Source: Pseudomonadota bacterium
Lineage (GTDB): Bacteria > Pseudomonadota > Alphaproteobacteria > Rhizobiales > Rhizobiaceae
Assembly (NCBI GenBank): GCA_023404095.1
Contig: JAEYDD010000041.1
Location: forward strand, 62,001 to 126,000
Direction: 5' to 3'
Length of the DNA: 64,000 nt
A program made the translations under genes and the position numbers. The notes below the pieces were generated by a model, which saw nothing but the letters and a program-made list of their open reading frames with translations, ran no database searches and was not told the DNA's origin. This document shows, in pieces, positions 52,260 through 61,044 of the stretch. The first letter of the stretch is position 1. Each line of letters starts with the position of its first letter.

Positions 52260-53225
52260 ATGACCCGCACCATCGTCGCCTCCGCCACCCGCGAGATCGT
52301 CATCGGCTTCGACCAGCCCTTCTGCGTCATCGGCGAGCGGATCAACCCGACGGGCCGCAAGAAGCTGGCCGCAGAGATGATCGAGGGCAATTTCGATACG
52401 GTGATCAAGGACGCGCTGGAGCAGGTCGCCGCCGGCGCCACCATGCTCGACGTCAATGCGGGCGTCACCGCGGTCAATCCGAACGAGACCGAGCCGCCGC
52501 TGCTGGTCAAGACGCTGGAGATCGTTCAGGGTCTGGTCGACGTGCCGCTGTCGATCGACAGCTCCGTCACCGCCGCCATCGAGGCGGGCCTCAAGGTCGC
52601 CAAGGGCCGGCCCTTGGTCAATTCGGTCACCGGCGAGGAGGAGAAGCTGGAGGCCATCCTGCCGCTTGTGAAGAAGTATGACGTGCCTGTCGTTGCCATT
52701 TCCAACGACGAGACCGGGATTTCGATGGACCCGGACGTTCGATTCGCCGTCGCCAAGAAGATCGTCGAGCGTGCCATGGACCACGGCATCAAGCCGCACG
52801 ACATCGTCGTCGATCCGCTCGTCATGCCGATCGGCGCGCTGGGCGATGCCGGCCGCCAGGTCTTCCAGCTGCTCTATCGTCTGCGTCACGAGCTGAAGGT
52901 CAACACCACCTGCGGCCTCTCCAACATCTCCTTCGGCCTGCCGCATCGCCACGGCATCAATGCCGGTTTCATCCCCATGGTGATCGGCGCAGGCATGACG
53001 AGCGCCATCATGAACCCCTGCCGCCCGCAGGAAATGGAAGCCGTGCGCGCCGCAAACGTCCTCAACGGCACCGATGCCAACTGCACCAACTGGATCATGA
53101 CCTATCGTGACCACAAACCGGCAGAAGCCGGTGCAACAGCCGCAGCAGCCCCTGCCGCCGCCGCCGGTGGCGGCCGCCGTGGCGGCCGTGCGGCCCGCGC
53201 CGGTGCCGGCGCTTCAAGGGAGTAA
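52260..53225 (+). CDS. Methyl-H4folate:corrinoid protein methyltransferase (DHPS-like, MtgA/AcsE type)
   Basis: A 321-residue pterin-binding TIM-barrel enzyme. VIGERINPTGRKKLA, ATMLDVNAGV, PLSIDSSVTAA, VAISNDETGI and NTTCGLSNISFGLPHR are characteristic of the AcsE/MtgA group. It moves the methyl from the corrinoid protein to H4folate. Residues about 290-321 are an Ala/Gly/Arg-rich tail (GGGRRGGRAARAG) beyond the fold. ATG at 52260 follows AGAGGAAA. Confidence 0.9.
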   Translation: MTRTIVASATREIVIGFDQPFCVIGERINPTGRKKLAAEMIEGNFDTVIKDALEQVAAGATMLDVNAGVTAVNPNETEPPLLVKTLEIVQGLVDVPLSIDSSVTAAIEAGLKVAKGRPLVNSVTGEEEKLEAILPLVKKYDVPVVAISNDETGISMDPDVRFAVAKKIVERAMDHGIKPHDIVVDPLVMPIGALGDAGRQVFQLLYRLRHELKVNTTCGLSNISFGLPHRHGINAGFIPMVIGAGMTSAIMNPCRPQEMEAVRAANVLNGTDANCTNWIMTYRDHKPAEAGATAAAAPAAAAGGGRRGGRAARAGAGASRE

Positions 53226-53230
53226 ATGCC

Positions 53231-53578
53231 ATGACCCCGCGCCGCCTTCGCAAGGATGCCGCCACGCTCTGGTTCGAAGCCCCCTTCGTCATGGCGATGC
53301 GGCTCCACGAGATGCAGATGGCGGCGCTGACGGGGCGGTCGCAGGATGCGGCGGAAATGAATCGCATGGTGACGGAAAAGGTGAAGGCGACGGCCGAAAG
53401 TGCCGTGGCCGTCAACATGGCGATCTCGCGCGCGGCCTTCGGTGCGGCGATGCAGATGATGGCCGGCGGGCGGCCGTCGGCGCAAAAGGCCGGCGAAGCG
53501 ATCGCCGCAGCCGCCGTCAAGCCCTATGGAAAGCGCGTGCGGAGCAACGTGCGGCGCCTGTCGCGCAAGAAGACCTGA
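53231..53578 (+). CDS. Small helical protein of the corrinoid cluster
   Basis: A 115-residue protein with no firm family; Met/Ala-rich helices (FVMAMRLHEMQMAALTG) and a strongly basic C-terminus (GKRVRSNVRRLSRKK). It recalls phasin-like helical proteins in composition only. It begins 5 bases after the methyltransferase stop and so is part of that operon. Confidence 0.6.
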   Translation: MTPRRLRKDAATLWFEAPFVMAMRLHEMQMAALTGRSQDAAEMNRMVTEKVKATAESAVAVNMAISRAAFGAAMQMMAGGRPSAQKAGEAIAAAAVKPYGKRVRSNVRRLSRKKT

Positions 53579-53684
53579 CATCACCGGTCCCGACACCTGC
53601 AGCTGCCCTGGAGCAGGTTCTCCGGCAGAATGATGCTGGCAGAGCTTCCCATGTCGGGATCTGACAATTATCACGCGATTTTAA

Positions 53685-53700
53685 GGTGCAGTCTGGCACC
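53685..53700. promoter_or_regulatory. Inverted repeat upstream of the RACo gene
   Basis: GGTGC-AGTCTG-GCACC, perfect 5-bp arms, immediately after GATTTTAAGG and 54 bases before the chosen start. Possible operator or leader hairpin. Confidence 0.35.
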
Positions 53701-53754
53701 AAGGCGGGACACGTCGGCTGTTTGAGCCGCGCGCCCGAAAGGAAGACGAGAGCG

Positions 53755-55830
53755 ATGCGCATCGAAAGCACGTCCGAGAACGAGAGCAACATGAGCGAAG
53801 CTGCACAGACCGATCCGCTGGTGCTGTTCATGCCGTCGGGCAAGCGCGGCCGCTTCCCGGTGGGCACTCCTGTCCTCGACGCCGCGCGCAAACTCGGGGT
53901 CTACGTCGAAAGCGTCTGCGGCGGCCGCGCCACTTGCGGGCGCTGTCAGATCGAGGTGCAGGAAGGCAGTTTCGCCAAGCACAAGATCGTCTCCTCGCTT
54001 GAGCACATCTCGGCCAAGGGACCGAAGGAGGAGCGCTACGAGAAGGTGCGCGGCCTGCCCGAAGGGCGCCGCCTCTCCTGTTCGGCCCTGATCCTCGGCG
54101 ACCTCGTCGTCGACGTGCCGCAGGATACCGTCGTCAACGCCCAGGTCGTGCGCAAGGCCGCCAGCGACCGCGTCATCGAGCGCAATGCCGCCGTCCAGCT
54201 CTGCTATGTTGAAGTGGACGAACCGGACATGCACAAGCCGCTCGGCGACCTCGACCGGCTGAAGGTGATCCTCGAAAAGGACTGGGGCTGGAAGGACCTT
54301 TTGATCGCCCCCTACCTCATCCCGCAGGTGCAGCACATCTTGCGCAAGGGGAACTGGGGCGTCACCGCTGCCATCCACCGCGACATGGATTCCTCGCGCC
54401 CCTTCATCATCGGCCTGTGGCCAGGGCTGAAGAACGAGGCCTACGGGATCGCCTGCGACATCGGCTCGACAACGATCGCGATGCACCTCGTCTCGCTTCT
54501 GTCCGGACGCATCGTCGCCTCCTCCGGGACGTCCAACCCGCAGATCCGCTTCGGCGAAGACCTGATGAGCCGGGTCTCCTACGTCATGATGAACCCCGAC
54601 GGCCGGGAAGCCATGACCAAGGCCGTGCGCGAGGCGGTCAACGGCCTGATCGGCAAGGTCTGCGAAGAAGGCGGCGTCGACCGCCATGACGTTCTCGACA
54701 TGGTGTTCGTCGCCAACCCGATCATGCACCACCTCTTCCTCGGCATCGACCCGACAGAGCTCGGCCAGGCGCCGTTCGCGCTCGCCGTCTCCGGTGCCCT
54801 GCAGTACTGGGCGAACGACCTCGACATCGACGTCAACCGCGGCGCCCGCGTCTACCTGCTGCCTTGCATAGCCGGTCATGTCGGCGCGGACGCGGCCGGC
54901 GCCACGCTGTCCGAAGGCCCCTACCGGCAGGACCGGATGATGCTGCTCGTCGACGTCGGCACCAATGCCGAGATCGTCCTCGGCAACAGGGCCCGCGTCG
55001 TCGCCGCCTCCTCGCCGACCGGCCCCGCCTTCGAGGGTGCCGAGATTTCCTCCGGCCAGCGCGCCGCCCCCGGCGCGATCGAGCGTGTGCGCATCGACCC
55101 TGAAACGCTGGAGCCGCGCTTCCGCGTCATCGGCGTCGAGCAGTGGTCGAACGAAGAGGGCTTTGCCGAAGAGGCCGCAAAGGTCGGCGTCACCGGCATC
55201 TGCGGCTCGGCGATCATCGAGGTGGTGGCCGAGATGTATCTCTCCGGTATCATCTCGGAGGACGGCGTCGTCGATGGTGCGATGGCCGCGAAGAGCCCGC
55301 GCATCATCCAGAACGGCCGCACCTTCTCCTACCTGGTGCACGATGGCGAACAGCGCATCACCGTGACGCAGAACGACATCCGCGCCATCCAACTCGCCAA
55401 GGCCGCCCTTTACGCCGGCATCAAGCTCTTGATGGAAAAGCAGGGCGTCGACCATGTCGACACCATCCGCTTCGCCGGCGCCTTCGGTTCCTTCATCGAT
55501 CCGAAATACGCCATGGTGCTGGGCCTGATCCCCGATTGCGACCTCTCCGAGGTCAAGGCGGTCGGCAACGCTGCCGGGACGGGCGCGCTGATGGCATTGC
55601 TCAACCGCGGTCACCGCCGCGAGATCGAACAGGTGGTCGGCAGGATCGAGAAGATCGAGACGGCGCTGGAGGGCAATTTCCAGCAGCTTTTCATCGACGC
55701 CATGGCGATGCCGAACAAGGTCGATGCCTTTCCGAACCTCGCAACCGTCGTCACCCTGCCCGAGCGCAAGGTCGTCTCCGACGACGGCGGCGAAGGTGGC
55801 GGACGCCGCAGGCGGCGCAGCCGCGAATAG
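53755..55830 (+). CDS. RACo-type reductive activator of corrinoid proteins
   Basis: A 691-residue protein with an N-terminal plant-type [2Fe-2S] ferredoxin domain (VCGGRATCGRC...LSCSAL, about residues 50-110), a linker domain, and a C-terminal ASKHA ATPase domain (DUF4445; ACDIGSTTIAMHLVS, VDVGTNAEIV). RACo uses ATP to reduce inactive cob(II)alamin to cob(I)alamin. The last 16 residues are Gly/Arg-rich (GGGRRRRRSRE). ATG at 53755 is preferred; 53791 is possible. Confidence 0.92.
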   Translation: MRIESTSENESNMSEAAQTDPLVLFMPSGKRGRFPVGTPVLDAARKLGVYVESVCGGRATCGRCQIEVQEGSFAKHKIVSSLEHISAKGPKEERYEKVRGLPEGRRLSCSALILGDLVVDVPQDTVVNAQVVRKAASDRVIERNAAVQLCYVEVDEPDMHKPLGDLDRLKVILEKDWGWKDLLIAPYLIPQVQHILRKGNWGVTAAIHRDMDSSRPFIIGLWPGLKNEAYGIACDIGSTTIAMHLVSLLSGRIVASSGTSNPQIRFGEDLMSRVSYVMMNPDGREAMTKAVREAVNGLIGKVCEEGGVDRHDVLDMVFVANPIMHHLFLGIDPTELGQAPFALAVSGALQYWANDLDIDVNRGARVYLLPCIAGHVGADAAGATLSEGPYRQDRMMLLVDVGTNAEIVLGNRARVVAASSPTGPAFEGAEISSGQRAAPGAIERVRIDPETLEPRFRVIGVEQWSNEEGFAEEAAKVGVTGICGSAIIEVVAEMYLSGIISEDGVVDGAMAAKSPRIIQNGRTFSYLVHDGEQRITVTQNDIRAIQLAKAALYAGIKLLMEKQGVDHVDTIRFAGAFGSFIDPKYAMVLGLIPDCDLSEVKAVGNAAGTGALMALLNRGHRREIEQVVGRIEKIETALEGNFQQLFIDAMAMPNKVDAFPNLATVVTLPERKVVSDDGGEGGGRRRRRSRE

Positions 55831-55867
55831 CGGTTCCGCGCGGCGCATATCCCCCGCTTCACCAAAC

Positions 55868-55891
55868 CGTGATCGCAGAAGCGCGATCACG
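55868..55891. terminator. Hairpin after the RACo gene
   Basis: CGTGATCGC/GCGATCACG, a perfect 9-bp stem with a 6-base loop, 37 bases past the RACo stop. No T tract follows, so it may be a weak terminator or an mRNA-stabilising element. Confidence 0.5.
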
Positions 55892-55911
55892 CAAGTGTTT
55901 GCGCCACGTCC

Positions 55912-55925
55912 TTGACGTGCGTCAA
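55912..55925. promoter_or_regulatory. FNR/FixK box upstream of the P-type ATPase gene
   Basis: TTGACGTGCGTCAA matches TTGA-N6-TCAA exactly and is palindromic at its ends (TTGACG...CGTCAA). It lies 95 bases before the ATPase start, predicting low-oxygen induction. Confidence 0.83.
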
Positions 55926-56020
55926 CCGTCTCCCGCTACACTCGTGTTACGCGCCGGACCGTCGCTGCACTCTGGACCGGGCGCAGCCGAGGGAAGCCTG
56001 CTGCACGGAGAAGAACCGGG

Positions 56021-58765
56021 ATGAATCTTCGCACGGCCGCCGAGGGCGGAATTCCAGCCGTAGAAGGCAAGCAAACCCCGTCATGGCATGCGCTCTCGAC
56101 CGCCGCCGTATTCGCTGAGCTCCAAACAAGCGACGAAGGCCTCGATCCGCAGGAGGCCGCGCGCCGTCTTGCACACCACGGCCCAAACGAACTGCCCGCC
56201 CCGCCACCGCGCCATCCGCTGCTGCGGTTCCTCGCCCAGTTCAACAATACGCTGATCTATTTTCTGCTTGCGGCGGCCGTGCTCGCGGCGATCGTCGGCC
56301 ATGGGATCGATGCCTGCGTCATCGTCGCGGTGGTTTTCGTCAATGCCGTTGTCGGCTTCATCCAGGAGGGGCGCGCCGAAGAGGCGCTCAACGCCATCCG
56401 CGACATGATCGCGCCGCATGCGCGCGTGTTGCGGGCAGACCGGCTGCACGATATCGACGCGCGCGGTATCGTGCCCGGCGACCTCGTCCTGCTGGAGGCC
56501 GGCGACATGGTGCCTGCCGACCTGCGCATCGTGCGTGCCCGCAATCTTCTGGCGAACGAAGCGATCCTGACCGGAGAATCGCTCCCCGCGGCGAAACGCG
56601 AACAGCCGGCCCCGCGGGACGCGCCTTTGGGTGACCGCCACTGCATGCTCTTCTCCGGCACGCTGCTCGCCACCGGGCAGGCCACCGGCATTGCAGTGGC
56701 AACCGGCGCCGAGACGGAGATCGGCCGGATCTCCGCCCTGATCGGCGAAGTCCAGACGCTGGAAACCCCACTCCTGCGGCAGATCAACAGCTTCGGACTG
56801 TTCTTCACCTACTTCGCGCTCGCAACCGCCGTCGCACTGATGGCCTTTGCCATGCTGGTACACGACTATCCCTGGGTCGATGCCCTGATGATCGTGGTGG
56901 CGCTCGCGGTCGGCGTCGTGCCCGAGGGCCTGCCGGCCGTGATTACCATCACCCTTGCGATCGGCGTCCAGCGGATGGCGCGGCGCAACGCCGTCGTGCG
57001 CCGTCTTCCCGCGGTCGAAACGCTGGGCGCCGTCTCGGTCATCTGCTCCGACAAGACCGGAACCCTGACCAAGAACGAGATGACCGCCCGCAGGATCGCA
57101 ACCGCCGACCGCGAAACGCTGGTGACGGGCGCCGGCTACTCCCCGGACGGCCGCATCGAGACTGCCGAAGGCACCGCTGCTCCGGCAGAAACGCTGCTGG
57201 TTCGCACGGCCCTTCTCTGCAACGACGCCGAGTTGGTCGAGGCGGCGGAGCGCTGGAACGTCCTGGGCGACCCGATGGAAGGCGCGCTGGTCACGCTCGC
57301 CATGAAGGCCGGGCTTCATCCCGAAGCGGAGCGGGAACGCTTCGCCCGTATCGACGAGATTCCCTTCGACGCCCAGCATCGCTTCATGGCGACGCTCAAC
57401 CGCGATCCAGAAGGCGGCGGCCGAATCTTCGTCAAGGGCGCCCCGGAACGGGTGCTTGCCATGTGCGCCGGCCAGATATCCGGCCAGCATGGCGGCACCG
57501 ATGCGGCCGTGGATGCCGAATACTGGCGCAGGCGCATCGCGGCAGCAGCAGCCAACGGCGAGCGCGTGCTTGGCTTCGCCACGGCCAGGGCGCCGGCAGG
57601 GCTGGAAAGGCTCGGCTTCGGCGACGTGGAGGCCGGGCTGACATTCCTCGGCATCGTCGGTTTCATCGACCCGCCCCGCGATGAGGCCATCGCCGCCGTG
57701 GCTGACTGCCGTTCCGCCGGCATCGCAGTCAAGATGATCACGGGCGATCATGTCGACACAGCCGTCGCCATCGCCCGTCAACTGGCGATAGCCGACGATC
57801 CCAGGGCTATGACAGGCACCGAGGTCGACCGGATATCCGATCATGACCTCGGGGCCGTCGTGGAAGGGACGAGCGTCTTCGCGCGCACGAGCCCGGAGCA
57901 CAAGCTTAGGATCGTCCGTGCGTTGCAGCAGAACGGCCGCGTGGTGGCGATGACCGGCGACGGCGTCAACGACGCCCCCTCGCTGAAGCAGGCCGACGTC
58001 GGCATCGCCATGGGGCGCAAAGGCACGGAAGCCGCCAAGGAAGCCGCGCAGATGGTGCTGGTGGACGACAACTTCGCCTCCATCGTTGCCGCAGTGAAAG
58101 AGGGCCGCACCGTCTTCGACAATATCCGCAAGGTAATTTCCTGGACGCTGCCGACCAACGGCGGCGAGACCTTCTGCGTGGTGCTCGCCATCGTCTTCGG
58201 GCTTGCGCTGCCGATGACGCCGGTGCAGATCCTGTGGATCAACATGATCCTCACGGTGACGCTGGGACTGGTGCTGGCTTTCGAGCCGGCGGAGCCCAAC
58301 GTGATGCAGCGCCCCCCGCGCGAGCGCGACGCGCCGCTGGTCGGCCCGTTCCTCGCCTGGCGGATCCTGTTCGTCTCCATCCTGTTCACGATCGGCGTCT
58401 TCGGCATCTATGATTATGCGATGCGCAGCGGGCTTGGCGAACCGGTGGCACGCACCATGGTCGTGAATACGCTGGTGGTGATGGAGATCTTCTATCTCTT
58501 CAACGTGCGCTACCTGCACATGACGTCGTTCAGCCTCAGAGGCGTGCTTGGCACACCGCCCGTCCTGCTCGCCCTCGCCGTCGTCGTCGCCGGCCAGCTC
58601 GCCTTCACCTATGCGCCCTTCATGCACGCGCTGTTCGACAGCGCTCCGGTGGCCTTCGTCGACGGCCTGATCATCGTGGCGATCGGCGTCGTCCTGATGG
58701 GCATTCTGGAGGCGGAGAAGGCATTGATGCGGCGCTTCGGGCCGCTTCGCAAGGCAAATGGCTGA
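56021..58765 (+). CDS. P2-type cation-transporting ATPase
   Basis: A 914-residue P-type ATPase of the calcium/cation group, inner membrane. N-terminal cation_ATPase_N domain, TGES actuator motif, PEGLP in M4, phosphorylation site DKTGTLT, hinge GDGVNDAP and NMILTVTLGLVLAFEP in M6 are present. Ca2+, Mg2+ or H+ transport is possible; the ion is not determined. A perfect FNR box upstream suggests it works under microaerobic conditions together with the cbb3 oxidase. Confidence 0.92.
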   Translation: MNLRTAAEGGIPAVEGKQTPSWHALSTAAVFAELQTSDEGLDPQEAARRLAHHGPNELPAPPPRHPLLRFLAQFNNTLIYFLLAAAVLAAIVGHGIDACVIVAVVFVNAVVGFIQEGRAEEALNAIRDMIAPHARVLRADRLHDIDARGIVPGDLVLLEAGDMVPADLRIVRARNLLANEAILTGESLPAAKREQPAPRDAPLGDRHCMLFSGTLLATGQATGIAVATGAETEIGRISALIGEVQTLETPLLRQINSFGLFFTYFALATAVALMAFAMLVHDYPWVDALMIVVALAVGVVPEGLPAVITITLAIGVQRMARRNAVVRRLPAVETLGAVSVICSDKTGTLTKNEMTARRIATADRETLVTGAGYSPDGRIETAEGTAAPAETLLVRTALLCNDAELVEAAERWNVLGDPMEGALVTLAMKAGLHPEAERERFARIDEIPFDAQHRFMATLNRDPEGGGRIFVKGAPERVLAMCAGQISGQHGGTDAAVDAEYWRRRIAAAAANGERVLGFATARAPAGLERLGFGDVEAGLTFLGIVGFIDPPRDEAIAAVADCRSAGIAVKMITGDHVDTAVAIARQLAIADDPRAMTGTEVDRISDHDLGAVVEGTSVFARTSPEHKLRIVRALQQNGRVVAMTGDGVNDAPSLKQADVGIAMGRKGTEAAKEAAQMVLVDDNFASIVAAVKEGRTVFDNIRKVISWTLPTNGGETFCVVLAIVFGLALPMTPVQILWINMILTVTLGLVLAFEPAEPNVMQRPPRERDAPLVGPFLAWRILFVSILFTIGVFGIYDYAMRSGLGEPVARTMVVNTLVVMEIFYLFNVRYLHMTSFSLRGVLGTPPVLLALAVVVAGQLAFTYAPFMHALFDSAPVAFVDGLIIVAIGVVLMGILEAEKALMRRFGPLRKANG

Positions 58766-58878
58766 TCGGGCTCCAAAGCCGAACCGACCTGCTGGCAGTT
58801 CAAGTCAAAGCATTGTAAGCGGATTTGTCGGCGAATTCACAGTCCCTGCCCCATTTCCGCTTTTCAGGAAGAAACGAC

Positions 58879-59277
58879 ATGTTCCGCACCCGCCTCGCTG
58901 CCCTTGCACTCATGCTTTTGCCCGCCCTTCCCGCGGCGGCCGAAACATACGCACCCGACAGCAACACAGCGCAGGCGATCACCGGGCGCATCGACCTGGA
59001 CGATGCCGGCATTACCTTCGAGAACGGCGCGCACATGGCGTTCGGGGAGCGCGTCGCCGACACGCTGATCTATTTCGAGAAGCCGGTTAAGGCGTCGGTC
59101 TACCGCATCGCCGAGCCGAGCGATCCGGTGCTCCTCAACGGCAACAGCTTTTGCGGGCAGCCCGTGACCTATGTCGCGACCTGGGCCGACGGCAAGGACA
59201 GGATCGTCATAGCCTTCACCGGCCCAGACGCTCCAAAGAGCGATGAGGGCATGTGCGCGCTGTACGTCTATCAGTAA
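58879..59277 (+). CDS. Exported hypothetical protein
   Basis: A 132-residue protein with a signal peptide (LAALALMLLPALPAAAETY, cleavage near residue 20) and a small beta-rich domain containing two Cys (NSFCGQP, MCALYVYQ) that could form a disulfide. No family recognised. ATG at 58879 follows AGGAAG. Confidence 0.7.
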   Translation: MFRTRLAALALMLLPALPAAAETYAPDSNTAQAITGRIDLDDAGITFENGAHMAFGERVADTLIYFEKPVKASVYRIAEPSDPVLLNGNSFCGQPVTYVATWADGKDRIVIAFTGPDAPKSDEGMCALYVYQ

Positions 59278-59322
59278 GCACCGGGCGGGCGGGCGCGAGG
59301 CGCCTGCGCACAACGAACCTTT

Positions 59323-60240
59323 TCAGCAGGCAACCTGCAGCATCTCCATCGGCCGGCGCTCCATGCGGGCGAACGCGGCGCGGATGTAGTCTGCGACCGC
59401 CAGCGCCGGCGCCTCCGCCTCGTCGGACACGAGAAGGCCGATGTGGTAGTGCCCGAGTTCCGGCAGGCCGTCCTTCTCTCCAAGCGCCACCATGTCGTCG
59501 CCGACGAGGAAGCGCGCAAGCGGCGCAACCGCAAGATCGGCGCGGATGGCAGCGCGCTGCCCCATGTGATGGGCGCAGAAATAGGCGACGCGGAACTCGC
59601 GGCCGGATTTCGCAAGCTCCTCAAGCGCCCGTGCCCGCCAGATGCAGCCTTCTTCCCATACGGAAACCGGCAGCGGGTTCTTCAGATGCGCGCTGCCGCA
59701 GTTCTTTCCGGCCCAGACGAGCTGCTCCTTCATCAGCAGTTCGCCGGGCGGAGGCATGGAACCGTCCGGAGCGTTGAAGATTGCCAGATCCAGCCGCCGT
59801 TCGGCGACGGCCCGCCGCAGGCTCGAACTCGTCTCGATCGACACGTTAACGGCAATCGACGGAAAGGTCTCCGCAAACCGTCGCAGCACTTCCGGCAGGA
59901 TCAGCTCGCCCACGTCGTCTGGCGCACCGAGCCGCACCACGCCGTTCATCTCCGGCATCATGAAGCGAGACACCGCCTCATTGCTGAGGGAAAGCAGCCG
60001 GCGCGCATAGGACAGCAGCACCTCGCCGTGATGCGTCAACGTCACCGACCGGGCATCGCGACGAAAGAGGGTGCAGCCCAGCATCTCCTCCAGCTTCTTG
60101 ATCTGCATCGAAACGGCGGACGGTGTCCGGTGCACCGTCTCGGCGGCCGTCGTGAAGTTGCCGGTTTCGGCAATGGCCACGAAAGTTCTGAGAATGTCCA
60201 GTTCCAGCAGCGGCAATGTCTGGCGCAGCATCAGGTTCAT
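59323..60240 (-). CDS. LysR-family transcriptional regulator (LrhA-like)
   Basis: A 305-residue LysR regulator: N-terminal winged helix (LRTFVAIAETGNFTTAAETVHRTPSAVS in outline) and a LysR substrate domain. The N-terminus (LPLLELDILRTF) matches the LrhA-like subgroup. It is divergent from two DUF1127 genes, a common rhizobial arrangement, and the dyad between them is a likely operator. Confidence 0.9.
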   Translation of the reverse strand: MNLMLRQTLPLLELDILRTFVAIAETGNFTTAAETVHRTPSAVSMQIKKLEEMLGCTLFRRDARSVTLTHHGEVLLSYARRLLSLSNEAVSRFMMPEMNGVVRLGAPDDVGELILPEVLRRFAETFPSIAVNVSIETSSSLRRAVAERRLDLAIFNAPDGSMPPPGELLMKEQLVWAGKNCGSAHLKNPLPVSVWEEGCIWRARALEELAKSGREFRVAYFCAHHMGQRAAIRADLAVAPLARFLVGDDMVALGEKDGLPELGHYHIGLLVSDEAEAPALAVADYIRAAFARMERRPMEMLQVAC

Positions 60241-60263
60241 GGCTCTCTCCCTTTCAATTTATC

Positions 60264-60278
60264 TGATCGTATAGATCA
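60264..60278. promoter_or_regulatory. LysR-type operator candidate
   Basis: TGATC-GTATA-GATCA, a perfect dyad of T-N11-A type (within a longer ATCTGATCGTATAGATCATT), 23 bases upstream of the lysR start and 79 bases before the first DUF1127 gene. Confidence 0.65.
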
Positions 60279-60357
60279 TTCCATTTCGTTTGATTGAACA
60301 CTCATTCCGCGGGATAGTCAATCCAACGAAACCCGGCAAAGGAAGAGGTAAGGTGTC

Positions 60358-60564
60358 ATGGGTACCGATAGACCGCATTCAAACGCCGTTCCCTTCACAA
60401 TTCGCGTCGTTGGAAAGGGCTTTGCGCTCTCCATCCGGCAGTTTCTCGATGCGCAGGCCGCCCGCCGTCTGCGGCGCCGTGCACAACGGGAACTCGAAGC
60501 ACTCCCGCCCGAACTGCAGCGGGACGTCGGCTGGGAAGGCCGCTTCTTGCATGACAAACACTGA
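60358..60564 (+). CDS. DUF1127 (YjiS-like) small basic protein
   Basis: A 68-residue protein with a C-terminal DUF1127 motif (RRLRRRAQRELEALPPELQRDVGW). Such small Arg-rich proteins in alphaproteobacteria affect phosphate, RNA or stress physiology; the role here is not known. First of two tandem copies, divergent from the LysR gene. Confidence 0.85.
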   Translation: MGTDRPHSNAVPFTIRVVGKGFALSIRQFLDAQAARRLRRRAQRELEALPPELQRDVGWEGRFLHDKH

Positions 60565-60670
60565 TACATGACATCAATTATATTCGATTGATTGATGAAT
60601 GGGGCCGCGGCATGATGACAATCAAGGTCGCGACCTTTCGAAACTCCCAAGCTCGAAAGGAACCTGAACA

Positions 60671-60895
60671 ATGAGCATCTTGACGTCGCATTTGCACCAT
60701 GAGCCGATAGGCTCGGGTACCCACCGCTATTCGGCTTCCGTCCGCAGCTTTGCCGGCCGGCTGGTCGCGGCATGGCGCCATCACCGGGCGGAGGTTGAAC
60801 TCGAAAGCCTGCCGTTCGACGTCCGCAAGGACATCGGTTTTCCGTCTACCGAACAGGGCGCAGACGTGAATGTTTTGCCCAGGAAGACACGATGA
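60671..60895 (+). CDS. DUF1127 (YjiS-like) small protein, second copy
   Basis: A 74-residue protein with the DUF1127 core (WRHHRAEVELESLPFDVRKDIGFP). It follows the first copy by 106 bases, with AGGAA upstream. A strong terminator lies 40 bases downstream. Confidence 0.85.
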   Translation: MSILTSHLHHEPIGSGTHRYSASVRSFAGRLVAAWRHHRAEVELESLPFDVRKDIGFPSTEQGADVNVLPRKTR

Positions 60896-60935
60896 TCGCG
60901 GACTGTCCGCAGCCTACTCCTAAGACGACCATCTC

Positions 60936-60989
60936 AATTCGCCAGGTCTGAAATCGCATGATGCGATCTTCAGCCTGGCGAATTCTTTT
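60936..60989. terminator. Strong terminator between DUF1127 and GNAT genes
   Basis: AATTCGCCAGG/CCTGGCGAATT (11 bp), an inner CTGAA/TTCAG and ATCGC/GCGAT stack to a tight loop; CTTTT follows on the plus strand. The minus side has TGAGAT, so it mainly ends the plus-strand DUF1127 operon. Confidence 0.82.
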
Positions 60990-61044
60990 GCGGCCATCCG
61001 AACGCCATCGGACGCCCTGAGAGTACCTTCTTGCGGTTTGAAGA

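Noticed and set aside
53671..55890. 739-residue open frame on the minus strand
   Set aside because: Antisense to the RACo gene; composition is that of a shadow frame.
56081..58627. 848-residue open frame on the minus strand
   Set aside because: Antisense to the P-type ATPase, whose motifs are complete.
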